This document shows positions 33,811 to 46,169 of a DNA stretch of 64,000 bases, piece after piece. Made by a program: the position numbers and the translations under genes. The stretch spans positions 1 to 64,000 of the forward strand of contig JAESUZ010003164.1 of NCBI GenBank assembly GCA_017311185.1. The letters are read 5' to 3'. The first letter of the stretch is position 1. Each line of letters begins with the position of its first letter. The notes under the pieces are model-generated. The model searched no databases, had not been told where the DNA came from, and was given only the letters and a program-made list of their open reading frames with translations. Origin of the DNA: Proteles cristata cristata. Taxonomy: Eukaryota; Chordata; Mammalia; Carnivora; Hyaenidae.

Positions 33811-34002
33811 AATGGATCTATCACACCATAAAAGTCTATATTTTGGCAGTCCCTACGATATATTTGGCAAGAGCTAGACCAATATTAGCTATTATTAAAG
33901 CAAAAAGTACAACAGGTTAATTTTCTAATGATTTTTGTGTGTATTATCTTATTGTTAAAAGGTTATGCTTCGGCTGTATTTGCAAACTCAGTAGCAGAAC
34001 TA

Positions 34003-34536
34003 TGTTAGCTTTCAGTTGCTCTGTGACAAGTTGCCATAAATTTAACAGATAAACAACACATATATTTATTTCATAATTGCTGTGATGGACCTTCCTGGCC
34101 TTCCTGGGAGCAGAGGGCTTAGCTGGGTCCTCTGCTCAGGGTCCCATGAGACTAAACTCAAGGTGTCACCTGGGCCTAGGGTCTCATCTTAAGTCTGGGA
34201 TATCTTTCCAAACTCTGGCAGTGTTGGCAAAGTTTATTTCCTTGAGGTTTTATAATTCATTTTCTTTAAGACCATCAAGAGAGAGTGTCTCTGGCCTCCA
34301 GAACCACTTTTCTTGATTAGGTCACACCCACCCACATAGGATAATCTTTTGAGTACCTCAGGCCACCTGATTTGGGACCTTAGTTACATGTGCAAAACCC
34401 CTCTGTTTGGTCATATAACATAACTTAATCATGGTGGTGTTGTCCATCTTACTCATAGATCATAATTAAATGGAGGAGATACAATATGTATATTATACTT
34501 ACTCTTAGGGACCATCTTAAAATTCTGCATACCACA
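34003..34536 (-). repeat. Old mammalian LTR (MaLR/ERVL-like), reverse orientation
   Basis: The minus-strand start would be TGTGGTATGCAGAATTTTAAG at 34536, running to about 34003. Phrases 'ttgattaggtcacacccacc' (34314) and 'tttgggaccttagttacatg' (34371) fit an old LTR from memory. No target duplication is evident. Confidence 0.5.
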
Positions 34537-34539
34537 CAA

Positions 34540-35280
34540 ACCATTCTAAAATACCTTAAAAATATTCATCACAGTTTTATTGATAGGATGCTTCTTGCCT
34601 GTATGGTGTAGAACAAAGTCCACAAGGTCTTCCCTAAAAATAATCTCTTCACATAGTTTTCTAATATCAAGGCGTCTTGATAACCTCTATGGTATTATGG
34701 CTACTAAAATTAGTTTCTTTGCTCAGTAAAAATCACTAAAACTCTGAGCCCAAATGTGAACCCATTAATTCTCTTACCTTAATTCTCTTAGAGATTTGCC
34801 ATAACTATATACTTTTCATAACCAATAGAATAACACTGGGAAAATTAATGTATCTATATTTAGGCCACCACGGTCAACAAGCAGAAGAGAAATCTGTATA
34901 TTCAGTCTTTTGAAAGAGACGTCTACATAAAAAAGATGTGCACCACTCAAAGCAGACCGGGGAGTTTCAGGTAAAGATAAGGAAATCTGTCCAGTTGAGC
35001 TCTAATAGAGGAAGACATGGGACCATGCATTTCCCATGAATTCTAGTTTAAAAGAGAAAGTTCCAAAAGCAGAAGCTTTTGTTTTTCAGCTGCAGGTAAA
35101 GTCAAAATGAGGTACTGGGAGTTGAGCACAAATTACCTGGGCTAATAATGTGAAACGAGGTCTAGGCTGACTTTCAATCATGTTAGAAGAAACTCTGGCC
35201 CATCCTACTGGAGAATCCAAGACATTCTCTGACAGGAATCTATGAAACTTTAAAATCTGACAGGAGAATTAATGCATTTC
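34540..35280. other. Unassigned non-coding sequence
   Basis: No recognised repeat or gene. Confidence 0.5.
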
Positions 35281-35382
35281 TGTGTGTATATGTATTTGTA
35301 TATTTATGTGCATGTGTGTTTGCATATTTATGTGTGTGCATTTATGTGTATTTGAAAGTGCATGTGTGCTTGTATGTTTATG
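35281..35382 (+). repeat. Degenerate TG/TATTTATG-rich tract (left part)
   Basis: Imperfect TGTGTATTTATG-like units. A similar tract continues at 35723-35815 beyond the SINEs, so the insertions split one tract. Confidence 0.8.
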
Positions 35383-35722
35383 TTTTTTAAGATTCTATTT
35401 TTTAAACTTTTTAAATGTTTGTTTATTTTTGAGAGAAAGAGAGAAAGACAAAGCATGAGTGGAGGAGGGGAAGAGAGAGGGAGGCACAGAATCTGAAGCA
35501 GACTACAGGCCCTGAGCTGCCAGCACAGAGCCCAACATGGGGCTGGAACCCATGAACTGTGAAATTATGACCTAGTTGAAGTCCGACACTTAACCACATG
35601 AGCCACCCAAGCACCCTTTAAGATTCTGTTTTTTAAGGAATCTCCACACCCAATATAGGGCTCAAACTCACAACCCTGAGGTCAAGAGTCACATGCTGCA
35701 CTGACTGAACCAGTCAGTCTCA
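35383..35722 (-). mobile_element. Older CAN-SINE, split by a younger SINE
   Basis: The left piece (35383-35403) is the T-rich end. The right piece (from about 35635), with 'ggctcaaactcacaaccctg' (35659) and 'gaccagtcagtc'-like head complement, is the tRNA-Lys-like short carnivore SINE. The insertion at 35404-35616 lies between them and duplicated part of its T-rich end. Confidence 0.8.
35404..35616 (-). mobile_element. CAN-SINE nested inside another SINE
   Basis: Reverse copy ending 'gccacccaagcaccc'. Target duplications 'tttaagattctatttttt' (35386-35403) and 'tttaagattctgtttttt' (35617-35634) differ at one base and consist of the older SINE's tail complement. Confidence 0.95.
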
Positions 35723-36233
35723 CCTGTATGTTTGTTTATTTGTATGTTTGTGTTTATTTGTACATTTATATGTGCGTGTTTGGAGGGGGGTGGTGTATTC
35801 GTGTGTGTTTGTTACTTTTCAACCTACAAGTATAATACTCTAGTCCTCAGTGCTCATTTTGATAAAACCACACAAAAGTAGCTATATCATTGTTGAGTTT
35901 CCTTTCAAAGTATCGGCACATCAAATACAACAAAAAATCAGCACAAAGTACTTAAATAGAGGGGGAAAATCATCAGAAATCAAAGATTGAAAGCTTCAAA
36001 GTACAGGAAAGTACATATTTCCTTAAATTCAGGGATTGGTTTGCTTGTATTTTTATTTTCATGTCGTTTTCCCCACTCACAAGGATCCCAAAGGCCTCTG
36101 TGACAAGACACTTTGCCCTTAAGGGATATAAGACCGTGAGAGGTTGAAGCTGGAAGACAGAGAGCTCCCTGTGCCTCACAGAACTATTTCTTTGGTTTAT
36201 AAAGCAATTTAAGAAAACTGAATTTTAATTTTA
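35723..36233. other. TG-rich tract remainder, then unassigned sequence
   Basis: 35723-35815 continues the TGTTTATTTGTA-like tract and includes a G-run at 35782-35787. The rest is unassigned; the minus frame 35973-36179 is not recognisable. Confidence 0.55.
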
Positions 36234-36452
36234 ATTTTTTAAAGTTGATTTATTTATTTTGAGAAAGAGAGAGAGAGCATGTACACATGTGCAGGCAGAG
36301 AGGGGCAGAGATAGAGGGAGAGAGAGAATCCCAAGCAGGTTCCATGTGATTAGTGCTGAGCCCTATATCAGCTTGAACTCACAAACCATGATCATGAGCT
36401 GAGCTGAAACCAAGAGTCAGATGCTTAACCAACTGAGCTTCCCAGGCCTCCC
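36234..36452 (-). mobile_element. CAN-SINE, general carnivore subfamily
   Basis: Reverse copy with a longer GA-rich middle ('gcatgtacacatgtgcaggc' near 36277) than the felid type, resembling older carnivore-wide subfamilies. Target duplication not clear. Confidence 0.88.
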
Positions 36453-36622
36453 TGACTTCATTTTTTTCTTTATCTTTCTTTCTTTTTTTTTTTTTAGAGT
36501 TGAGCACATTCTCTAAAGCTGATCAGAATCTTCATCTCTCTATCAGATTAACTAAGAGTGAGAGACACCTTTTACTTAGTTTCCAAAACAGTATGCCAGA
36601 GGCACTAAGTTGGCAATCCCTA

Positions 36623-36837
36623 GGAGCACCTGGGTGGCTCAGTAAGTTAAGTGTCCGACTTTGGCTTAGATCATGATCTCATGGTTTGTGGGTTTGAGCC
36701 CCACATTGGGCTCTATGCTGACAGTTCAGAGCCTGGAGCCTGCTTCAGATTCTGTGTCACCCTCTCTCTCTGACCCTCCGCTGCTCGTGCTGTCTCTGTC
36801 TCTCAGAAATAAATAAAACATTAAAAAAAATTTTTTT
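36623..36837 (+). mobile_element. Felid CAN-SINE
   Basis: Head 'ggagcacctgggtggctcag'. Target duplications 'aagttggcaatcccta' (36607-36622) and 'aagttggcaatttcta' (36838-36853) differ at two bases. Confidence 0.95.
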
Positions 36838-36968
36838 AAGTTGGCAATTTCTATCCTCTGGGACTTAGAGCACTGTGGGAAGGGAGGTTTCAGGTTAACC
36901 TCTTTATAAAGGGTTGTTTTTACATTTTTACTACTAATGAAAATAAAATTATACAGACTACATGTTTA

Positions 36969-37148
36969 AGTGTTTGGTTATTTTGAGGCAGGGTGTGGGC
37001 AGAGAGAGAGGGAGAGAAAGAACCCTGCATAGGCTCCAAGCCAACAGCAAAGAGCCCAATGCAGGGCTTGGTCTCACAACCATGAGATCATGACCTGAGC
37101 CAAAATCAAGAGTCCGACACTTAACTGACTGAGCCACCCAGGTGCCCC
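36969..37148 (-). mobile_element. CAN-SINE, shortened
   Basis: Reverse copy ending 'gccacccaggtgcccc'. Target duplications 'acagactacatgttta' (36953-36968) and 'acagactacattttaa' (37149-37164) differ at two bases. The GA tract and tail are shortened. Confidence 0.94.
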
Positions 37149-37164
37149 ACAGACTACATTTTAA

Positions 37165-39254
37165 ATGCAAAATGTATAAATATTACTTTATGCATCTTAC
37201 ATTGGCAATAAGATTGCCATCGACTTAAGGTCACCTTTCTTTCCTTCTGTAGTTAAAATGAGATGCTAGTGAGTGCTAATCTGTTGCAGAGGGTGTGCAT
37301 GAATGTATGCTAAGAAGCCCTTCTTTCTCTTTAGAGATTGATCTTCCAACCAAATATTTAGTGTCTTTCTAGTTATGACTTGGGCTTTTGATTCTATAAG
37401 GGACATTTATGTCATTTGAAAATTGAAGGCAGGAAAAAAGTTTCTTCTTACCATATTTAACCCTGTTGGTCGGTCACAGTGAAGTAGGTATTTGTCAACA
37501 CTTTCTTGGCTAATTTCAGGGATCCATGGCCTTAACTCTCCATTCTAAGGTGCCCCGTGTGTGACCTGGCACCATCCGTCTCTTTTACAGATGTCTTAGC
37601 TGCCTGCCTGGGAAAGGACTCTTAGCACAGGGAGCCCTTTATCTCTCCGTGGCTGCTTTGGCAAAACCTTTCTCCTTGTTGTTTTGACTCCCTTTCCCCT
37701 CCCCATGCCCTACTTCCATCTTTTTCTAATTATCCTTCACCAGAATGACTCAAAATCCACATACCCTCAAAATGAAATACTTGTGGTTGAGGACAAGGAG
37801 TTCAGAAGTCAACGTGCAAGTACTAAGATGTCATGTGAGGGTAACTGGAGGGTGGAGAGGCATTGACTTAACACACGCCTGATAACACAACCAGCCCAGC
37901 AAGCATGGAAGTAGGGCATTTTAATTCACTTGACACCTCCAACTTGCTTGTGAATTAATATATCACTTTGTCCTATGATTGTTTATGCTTTATGATATCC
38001 CTCCTGCCCATGAGCATGCACATGAATTGCCCACCTCTCAACTCTGCTCTCATTCTCCAGGGATCCCTAGGCAGGCCTCTCTGTGGTTTTGAATCGGCTT
38101 AAGTGTGTATTCACCTAAGTGTCCTCCTAGAGTGAAATGCACACTTCTTCCTGTCTGGTTTCTCCCCAGTTAAATGTTATACTTAACTGTTCTGTGTTTA
38201 TTTTTTTAAGTAAAATCCATAAACAAATCCCTGTCGGATTGCTAATTCTGACTACTCTTCACTCAGATAACTTCTTTCTTTGCATCAGGTGTGTTTGGTA
38301 TATGTGCACGGGTGTGTGTGTTGGGAGGGCTGCCTATGTGTGTAAAATTCATTTATTAAAAGAATAGAATTGACTGGAGGTATTTTCAAGTAAAAGAAGC
38401 TCCTTAAGGTCTGTAAGAATTTTTGACCTTCCTTAAATGAATAATAATAATAATAATAAAGAAAATATCTTTGCTTCTTATGCAGATGTTTAGGGGCAAT
38501 AGTTAGATTTCATACGTGATAAACTAGAAGATGTACATTTGCCTGTAAGCTTATGAATACTTGGTTTCTACAGCACTGTCATTTTTCTAATATTTGCCTG
38601 TACAGTATAAGCTTGGGTTTGGACATTAACCTCCCCATCAACTTTCAACCAAGCTACCCTTCTTCCCATAGTGTGAATACCATTGGTATTTGTGTTGGCA
38701 ATGACCCAGGCAGGGTGTGTGCATGTTTGTGTAGGCCAACCACATGTGGGTGGGATAATAAAAACAAAACCTCAGCATAGCATACCTTGAGACAAAGGTG
38801 GATCGAGAGAGATAATGTGTGGTATAAATTAAAAATGACCTCAGATGGAAATTTTGTGGGTATTATGAACACACAAAAACAATCCATCTGTCAACAGAGA
38901 ATTTGCTATAGTGGTGAGCCCCCTCATTCTTTACATCTTAAACCAATACCTTCCTATTATTTTGGAGTACAACTTCCATTTGTGACATTCCTTACTTTCT
39001 GTGGAACCGTGGGCATCATAAAGAGGAGGGTATTAATCATGTTTATCTTTGCCACTTTATAACATGGACAGCCTTTTAGGGATTAAGGCCATCAACAAAT
39101 ATTTGAGACTAGCTCTCCAACATTTCAGGTTAATTTTTAAAAAAAACCAACAACATTAAAAGGGAAAGATACACAATGCCTTTGTCAGTATAAATCACGT
39201 ATTTTTTATTTCTATGTTTAAGAGCAGCGAGGTGGATAACATGCTCCTGCAGAA
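37165..39254. other. Unassigned non-coding sequence, about 2 kb
   Basis: 37440-37760 is locally less AT-rich and unique. Short frames near 37684-37866 and 38553-39062 have no family resemblance. Confidence 0.45.
38440..38459 (+). repeat. (AAT)6 microsatellite
   Basis: Six AAT units plus AA, uninterrupted, about 20 bp. Confidence 0.95.
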
Positions 39255-39495
39255 GGCAGTGTGGAACAGTGAGAAAGAAGAATGCTAGGGGACCATGCAG
39301 CTCTGCTCTGCAAGCTTGTTTCTGGCACTTAGAGCTAGGTGAACTGGACCAATTACTTAAACAGTCCAGATCTCAATTTTTTAACTATAAAATCATGTAA
39401 TAAGAGCTATCTTAAAGAGTGGTTATAAGTATCAGGGCTAATATAATCGTTCAGTTATTGTTAAGTCTAAATGCATGATAGATGATTATTGTTCT
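39255..39495 (+). repeat. MIR
   Basis: Sense order of MIR phrases: 'ggcagtgtggaacagtgag' (39255), 'tgaactggaccaattactta' (39340), 'gatctcaattttttaactat' (39369), then 'gagtggttataagtatcagg' (39417). Confidence 0.8.
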
Positions 39496-41173
39496 TAGTA
39501 GTATTTATTTTATGGAAAAATCCATATAATCAATTTATTGATTCTATGAAAACCAGCATAGAACATTTATGAATAGAATTACATATGTAATTGTATTCAT
39601 AAATCATCTGTAATCTTTTAAACAGTTATGGTAATACCACGTCCATTTCAGTAGAAAGTCATCATTTTTCCACATGAGTTCTTTGGGCTTTTTTGGCTCT
39701 CACCCTAATTGAGTGAGTAGCAGAGACTAAGCTGCCTTTCCTGAAGTCATTGCTCCTCCTTAGTGGGCTTTCCAGCTTGCTCTACCCAGCTTAGCCAGAC
39801 TTTAGGAATTTCCTTAACCCCTATCTTGTCTTAGTAGATTTGGCCATGACCTTTGTGAAAATCTGTCCTCTCCGTAACTGAGACAACTACTTCTCCACTT
39901 TACTGGATTCCACCAAATTTATGCCTTTGTCTATGGGATGATGTTATGAGCATTAAATGTAAAGCTCATCACGGCTCAGAATAATAGCTCAATAATGGGC
40001 TTGTATTACAGTTATAACATCAGCAGCCTTAGCATCATCCTAGATTTCTTTCTTAGCTTTTCTCCTTTCTGACTTCTAGTAGCAATGGCCTCCCCATTAC
40101 CAGTTCTTGGTCTTTTAGTCTTTGTTCACTAGTTTTTCTTAAGAAAATCACCCACTCACTTGACTGTCTTAGGTTAATGATATTCAGATGTAACTCTCTA
40201 GCCCAACCACTTGCTAAAGCTTCAGTTTTATATTTCCATCTGCTTCCATGATCATTACTCAAATAGAATATCCTGTCATCATCACCAGCTGAATATGCAC
40301 AATGACCTAGATTGTCCCCCCTCTTGTGCTGTTTGATTTCTTCACCACCCCTCCCCTACCTGGCCATCTTCACCTCACCCTTATCCTTTCTCTATCAAGA
40401 GACATGACTCCTTGTTTTTGTTAAATTTGTCCTGTCTTCTTTGCTTTGGTCATTCTTCATGTTCAAACATTCAATGCTTTACAACTAAAACAATTCAATT
40501 GCCTTTTAATTGACTTCTGGCGGAACTTTGGTCTTCTGTTAACACCCAACCCTAATTTCACAGGATACATTGCAATAGCAATGATTTGAATGTCCTTTTA
40601 TTTTGCTCGTTTATTCCAGAGCCTACAAAGATAACTTAATGCCATCTATATTACATTAAAGTTTATCTATAGTTTTTATGTCACTAATAACTGAAAATTT
40701 TATTTATCCCAAAATTTTCCCCTTTAAACTACTCTGTATAAAGATTGAGTTTCAATGAGTATGTGCTCTCCTGAACCACTTAAAAACCATGGTGATTAAC
40801 TATTAATTTTAGACCATTAGTTCATGCTTTGACTCTCTATTTGACAATTCTTCCACATATTCTCTTGACCTATTATTTGTGGTTCATGTAAGACTCAGGT
40901 TAATTTTCATTGTTTTTCCTTGATGACCTGGTTATTTTTACCACTCTGTTTTCTGATTATCATATCTTTTTATGTACTACATATGTTCTTTATATGCTAT
41001 TATAGCTTTCTGTTCCTGTATAACCTTTATAAGGTGTACTTTGTATTCCACCCAAATATTATCAATTATCTTTCTTTCTTTGTAATTTCCACTGTCAATA
41101 CCACAATTCAGGTCCTTTTAACTTTTTCCAGGAACCATTACCTCTGACTTCCTCATACTCCTCATCAGCTTTA
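39496..41173. other. Unassigned sequence, possibly antisense ancient repeat in part
   Basis: 40030-40420 is C/T-rich and reads like the complement of an old repeat, but no phrase is decisive. No gene is recognised; the 75-codon frame at 40920-41147 is T-rich chance sequence. Confidence 0.4.
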
Positions 41174-41188
41174 GAAACAGAAATTGGA

Positions 41189-41409
41189 GGGGTGCCTGGG
41201 TGGCTTAGTCGGTTAAGTGTCCGACTTTCACTTAGGTCATGATCTCGCGGTTCGTGGGTTCGAGCCCCACGACGGGCTCTGTGCTGACTGCCAGCTCAGA
41301 GCCTGGAGCCTGTTTCAGTCTGTGACTCCCTCTCTCTCTGACCCTCTCCTGTTCACGCTGTCTCTCTCTCTCTCTCCTAGAAATAAATAAAAATATTTTA
41401 AAAAAAAAT
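41189..41409 (+). mobile_element. Felid CAN-SINE, 'TCCTAGAAATAAA' subgroup
   Basis: Shares subgroup variants (GGCTTAGTC head, CTTAGGTCATG, GTGCTGACTGCC, tail start TCCTAGAAATAAA) with copies at 50597, 53036 and 62383. Identical target duplications 'gaaacagaaattgga' at 41174-41188 and 41410-41424. Box B 'ggttcgagcccc' and several CpGs are intact, suggesting youth. Confidence 0.97.
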
Positions 41410-41424
41410 GAAACAGAAATTGGA

Positions 41425-42348
41425 CTATAATGCTCAGGATAGATCAGAGGGAAAACAGACACCATGTCATTGTTAAAATATGTCAATAGCAACAGTGTCA
41501 TTTATAATGGCCTCTTACCCATTCGGTAAAGATCTCCTTTGATTGTAAAACCCAGATCTTTATTTATTGTCCTCCAAGAGCCTGAAAGAAACTTCCCACC
41601 ATATTCAAGTCTGAGGATTCCATTCTTCAAAATCATTTGTAGGCAGGATCTTCTAGATTTTTTTTTCTTTAATCATTTGATATTCTTTACTTTCAGGATT
41701 TGGTCTTTCATGTTTCCTTAGTTACACTTGTTTAGCTACTCAAGCTCTTAACTCAGGATTAATACAATTGCCTCATAAGAGTGCCTTGGTTTCCTGTAAT
41801 ATCCCACCCCAGTTCTTCCTGAATGGAATGAAAGTAATGATTGTCCTAAAGTACTTCTTTTGGATTGTCTTAGAGCATTTCCTCTCTGCCTGGCCTCACA
41901 GCTGTTTGACTTTTTCTTTCTTTTTTTTTTTGCTTCCTATTAGATCATGAACAACTCAGAAGCATGTATCATCCCTCAATCTCTGCAAAAGACAGATGTA
42001 TTGTTCAAATGACAAAAACTGAATAATTTCACACAAATTAATTATGTAAGCTTTTAAATGTAGTATTCAGCTAAAATTCTATTGTTTCACCATTGGAAAA
42101 CATATGATAGATCAACCTACTGTTCGCAGTTATAATAAAATCATCTTTTTATAGATGGGTTGAGTGTCAGGCACTGTATTAAGAGCACCATGATAAACAT
42201 GACTGACTTCCTACTGTTGAAGAACTCAACATATAGTGAAGGAGACAACAAGTACCACGTGATGATGTTGGAATACGTAAATAGATACAAAAAAGGGCAG
42301 AGAAAAAACAATAAACAAGAGAGAGGGGGACAGGTACAATATAGCTTT
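41425..42348. other. Unassigned sequence; possible ancient-repeat start near 42155
   Basis: 'gtcaggcactgtattaagag' (42167) followed by 'aagaactcaacatatagtga' resembles the start of old MIR/L2-age repeats. The rest is T-rich without recognised features. Confidence 0.4.
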
Positions 42349-42365
42349 AAGATGAATGGGATCTT

Positions 42366-42553
42366 GGGGACACCTGGGTGGCTCGGTCTGTTAAGCATCT
42401 GACTTCGGCTCAGGTCATGATCTCGAGGTTCATGAGTTCGAAACCCAGGTCAGGCTCTGTGCTGACAGTTCAGAGCCTGGAGCCTGCTTCAGATTCTGTG
42501 CCTTCCTCTCTCTCTCTGCCCATCCCCCTCAAAAATAAATAAACATTAAAAAA
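42366..42553 (+). mobile_element. Felid CAN-SINE
   Basis: Head 'ggggacacctgggtggctcg'. Target duplications 'aagatgaatgggatctt' (42349-42365) and 'aagatgaatgagatctt' (42554-42570) differ at one base. The CT tract is short. Confidence 0.96.
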
Positions 42554-42570
42554 AAGATGAATGAGATCTT

Positions 42571-43189
42571 ATAGATGAGCTCTCCTCCACCACTACTACA
42601 TACTGGAATGATCCAAAAATTATTATTTTTAATCTCCCAAATATCAATTTCATATTCTGTTTTTGCCAGTACTAATTTCTCTGCTATGCTTTTGTGCTTG
42701 TCTCCTGTGTACATTGGAGGATAAAATACTAACTTCTCTCATTTCAATTAGATTTGCTTTTCTGAACATATGAGAAGCTTTCATTTTCATATTCCACTGG
42801 CAATTTCCTTCGTCAGCTTCTGAAATTGAAAGAATACATAATTATAAGCTTACTTTGTGGCTGCAATGGTGAGGAGGGGCATTTTTCAAGTTAAAAAAAT
42901 CATCTGCTTGGACACATGTCAAGCCTAGAATTCAATCTTTAAATTATAGGCTGCCTACAAATTCCTGTGCCTGTTTGTTCATCTCTCCAGCTAACACCTT
43001 TCATGTATGACATTTTTTTCTCTGAAAAGAAAGAAAACAGAGTAGGTGTGTGAACCCACTAAGTGGAACCTGAAGCTCTAAAAATTGCATTCTTTTTTCT
43101 GGATCAGGACCACCAAAATATCCTTGATGCTCATATGAGATCCTAGTTCCCTTCTAGAATAGGTAAGTAGGTAGTAAAGTGAAGTTTTG
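42571..43189. other. Unassigned non-coding sequence
   Basis: No recognised repeat or gene. Confidence 0.5.
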
Positions 43190-43370
43190 AGAGATGGGTC
43201 TAAGAAGCCAGCCAGCCTGGGTTTGTATCCCAACTCTGCATCTTGCCAATTATGTGATTCTATGCAAAACACTTGACCTCTCTGTCCCACCAGATACTTT
43301 GCCTAATAGACTTTGAAATTAAATAGATTAATAACATTACACACTAGCTCAAAGTAATCATTTAACACAT
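43190..43370 (+). repeat. MIR
   Basis: 'cctgggtttgtatcccaac' (43217), 'ctgcatcttgccaattatg' (43236) and 'aaaacacttgacctctctg' (43265) follow the MIR consensus order closely. Confidence 0.85.
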
Positions 43371-43386
43371 TTAAACTATTTTTATT

Positions 43387-43597
43387 GGAGCACCTGGGTG
43401 GCTCAGTTGGTTGAGCATTTGACTTCAGCTCAGGTCATGATCTCACAGTTCGTGAGTTTGAGCTCCACATTAGGCTCTGTGCTGACAGCTCAGGGCCTGG
43501 AGCCTGCTTCAAGTTCTGTTTCTCCCTCTCTCTGCCCCTTCCCTGCTCATGCTTTCTCTCCCCTCAAAAAATAAATTAACATTAAAAAACAAAGACT
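43387..43597 (+). mobile_element. Felid CAN-SINE
   Basis: Head 'ggagcacctgggtggctcag'. Imperfect target duplications near 43372-43386 and 43598-43611 ('aaactatttttatt' and 'aaacagttttatt'). Confidence 0.94.
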
Positions 43598-43611
43598 AAA
43601 CAGTTTTATTG

Positions 43612-44145
43612 TATTCCTCTTTCAAGTTCCTGTTTACTAGACTTCTTATCCATATTTTTTGTCATTCAATATATAGAAAAATGAAGCTATAATTATTTTT
43701 CTTTGTTCTTTCTTCCTGAGAATTAACTGGCACATTTAGAGCAATGAGTAAATAAATATTATGTTTCCCTGAATAAAATCAATGTGCGTTTACCTTCCAA
43801 ATACCATCTTATGGTCTATTTCCTTTCACTCTATAAGTAAAATGAAACTTGTACTTAAAATCTATTAACTTATGTATATTAGTACCTATTACTAATACAT
43901 TTATACATATTGATGCATTTATCTCACCTTGTTTTCTCTCCTGCTGAATTGAATGAGTTGCCTGAATGGGTATAGATAGTCTTTTCTGCCTGGGTCATGT
44001 AGATGATAATAAACTTTAACTGAATAAATTTAGAAGCAGAAAGTAAGTCATCCTTAGCCTTTCACAGCTCTGGACATGTTGTGGTTCTGAAGGCAGATAA
44101 CTTTTGGCACAGACCAGATAATTGACCAAAGGGGGGAGGGAAATT
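43612..44145. other. Unassigned AT-rich sequence
   Basis: No recognised repeat or gene. A G-run lies near 44131-44140. Confidence 0.5.
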
Positions 44146-44163
44146 AAGGTTCTCATTTTCTTT

Positions 44164-44380
44164 TTTTCATTTATTTTTTTAAATTTATTTCTGAGAGAGA
44201 GAGAGAGAGCATGAGCAGGGGAAGGTCAGAGAGAGAGGGAGATACAGAATCTGAAACAGGTTCCTGATTCTGAGCTAGCTGTCAGCACAGAGCCCGACCT
44301 GGGGCTCGAACCCATGAACCATGAGATCGTTACCTGAGCTGAAGTTGGACACTTGACTGACCGAGCCACCCAGGAGCCCG
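44164..44380 (-). mobile_element. Felid CAN-SINE
   Basis: Reverse copy ending 'gagccacccaggagcccg'. Identical 18-bp target duplications 'aaggttctcattttcttt' at 44146-44163 and 44381-44398. Confidence 0.96.
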
Positions 44381-44398
44381 AAGGTTCTCATTTTCTTT

Positions 44399-45725
44399 GG
44401 ATGGCTCAGAAAACATATTCTCTGAACTACGGTTCCTGCTATCATATGAACTTAGGCATACATGAAAATTTTACATTCAATTTGGAACAATATAATTTGT
44501 GAACATATAAAAAGATCATTTAACTTTTGTTTCTTGTTACTGCAATTCATTAAGAGAAAAATATCTGTGTTGTTTCTCCAAGAAAAATATTCTCATCAAG
44601 AAAGGTTTAACAAAAATGCTGTAGGAGGGCAGTATTTTCGTGTAATGTGTCAACTCCATGTACTTTGGAAGCTCGGAGGTTTACAGTGGGGTGAGGATAT
44701 TACACCACAATTCATAAAATGAAAGAACTAACGGGAAATATCACTTGTGCATCCAAAGCAAGCCAGCTGTTTACACTCACATATTTTAATTCATAAGTCA
44801 TAACCCAGCATCACAGAACTCTGTGCATTGCACATAATTTCAGTGGAGAAAATCCAAAAACATTCTCCCTCATAGAACTTATTCAGCATTAAAAACAAAG
44901 TATGGTATGCAATTTTTCTATTAGAAATTTAGTACAATCATTCCGTACTTGAACTTTATTTCGATAGTAATGAGATCCTTACTATTTCTAGAAGAGATAA
45001 CAAAGGTCAGCCAGCATATCTATCCCTAATATGATATTAGGAGAAAGATGGTTACTTGCACAGAAAGAATAAACCTGAAAGATTATACATCAATGTGTTA
45101 ATAGTACTTTGCTCTAGAGAATGAGATCATGAGATTTTACCTTAGTTTATACAGTCCAGCATTTCTTAAGTGTTTTTAACTTGAACATATATTACTTTAG
45201 AAACTGGGGAAGACTGGATAAAGATGGATAACATATGCAATGTTTAATAGTCTTTCAGGGAAACTAACTTACTTTCAATAAAAATTTCCTAGGTTTTGAT
45301 TCAATTCTTTTTTTATTAGGATCTTAAAATTCTGTGTAAACTCTTAATGCTATTTGCTTACACATCAAATATTAGTTCACTTATTATCTCAACTCCTGCT
45401 ACAATGCCATGAAACAAAAATACTTGATAGTAATTTCTTGCTCACATGTTAGCAAGTAAGTTTGACAAGCTCTCTCACTCTTTGCTTTCTTGGCTTTGAG
45501 ACTAGAGGGACATTTGGGTTTTTGATATTGTTGTTTGTTTTGTTTTGTTTTGTTTGCTTCTTTTTAATGAACCTAACAAGTGTGGTTGGAAGCTCCCAAA
45601 ACAGTGCAGAAGCAGGATGCTTTTTAAGATCTAAGCCAGAATTGACCCACTGGTACCATTTATGTGAGGAACTGTATCCCTCCTGCGGAGGTACCATTGG
45701 GAGTAGGGAGCAAATTTTGGTAAAT
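44399..45725. other. Unassigned AT-rich sequence
   Basis: A (TTTTG)n-like tract lies at 45530-45556. Frames on both strands at 45449-45734 (82 and 90 codons) overlap it and are chance. Confidence 0.5.
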
Positions 45726-46165
45726 AATGATTGAATCTACAGCAGCGGTGTCCACCACCACGCTAGGTGTGAAAGCTATAAATAGCACAGTGTCATGTGA
45801 TAAGTGTCACAGATTAGAAATATACCAAAAAAAATGGAAAAAAGATTTGAAGATGTCATTCTTTTGGAGGAGTTGGAAAAATCTTTTTGGAAGCCATAAT
45901 ATTAGAACTAGGCCTGCCGACAAAGTATGAGTTCACAAGGAGAACAGATAGGTGAGAGCATTACAGTCAGAGGGCACAGCATATATGAAAAAAATTTGGC
46001 AATACAGAAAACATTACTTGATTAACAAAACATGTGCAACATATGGATTGAAAATAGATTGCAAGGGGAGAAGTAGTAGAATTGAGGTTTAGAGATCACT
46101 GTAAAATACCTTGACTATAATGTTAGAACATTTGGAATTTATTTTGTGGGTTATGAGAGGTGTAA
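45726..46165 (+). repeat. Ancient mammal-wide repeat, copy 3
   Basis: 'gtgagagcattacagtcag' (45952) with 'ggcacagcatatatg' after it, and 'tggaatttattttgtgggtt' (46132), parallel the family at 7580-9660. The copy is very diverged. Confidence 0.35.
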
Positions 46166-46169
46166 GAGT

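Noticed and set aside
40030..40420. Possible antisense copy of the ancient repeat or L2
   Set aside because: C/T-rich texture only; no decisive ordered phrases.
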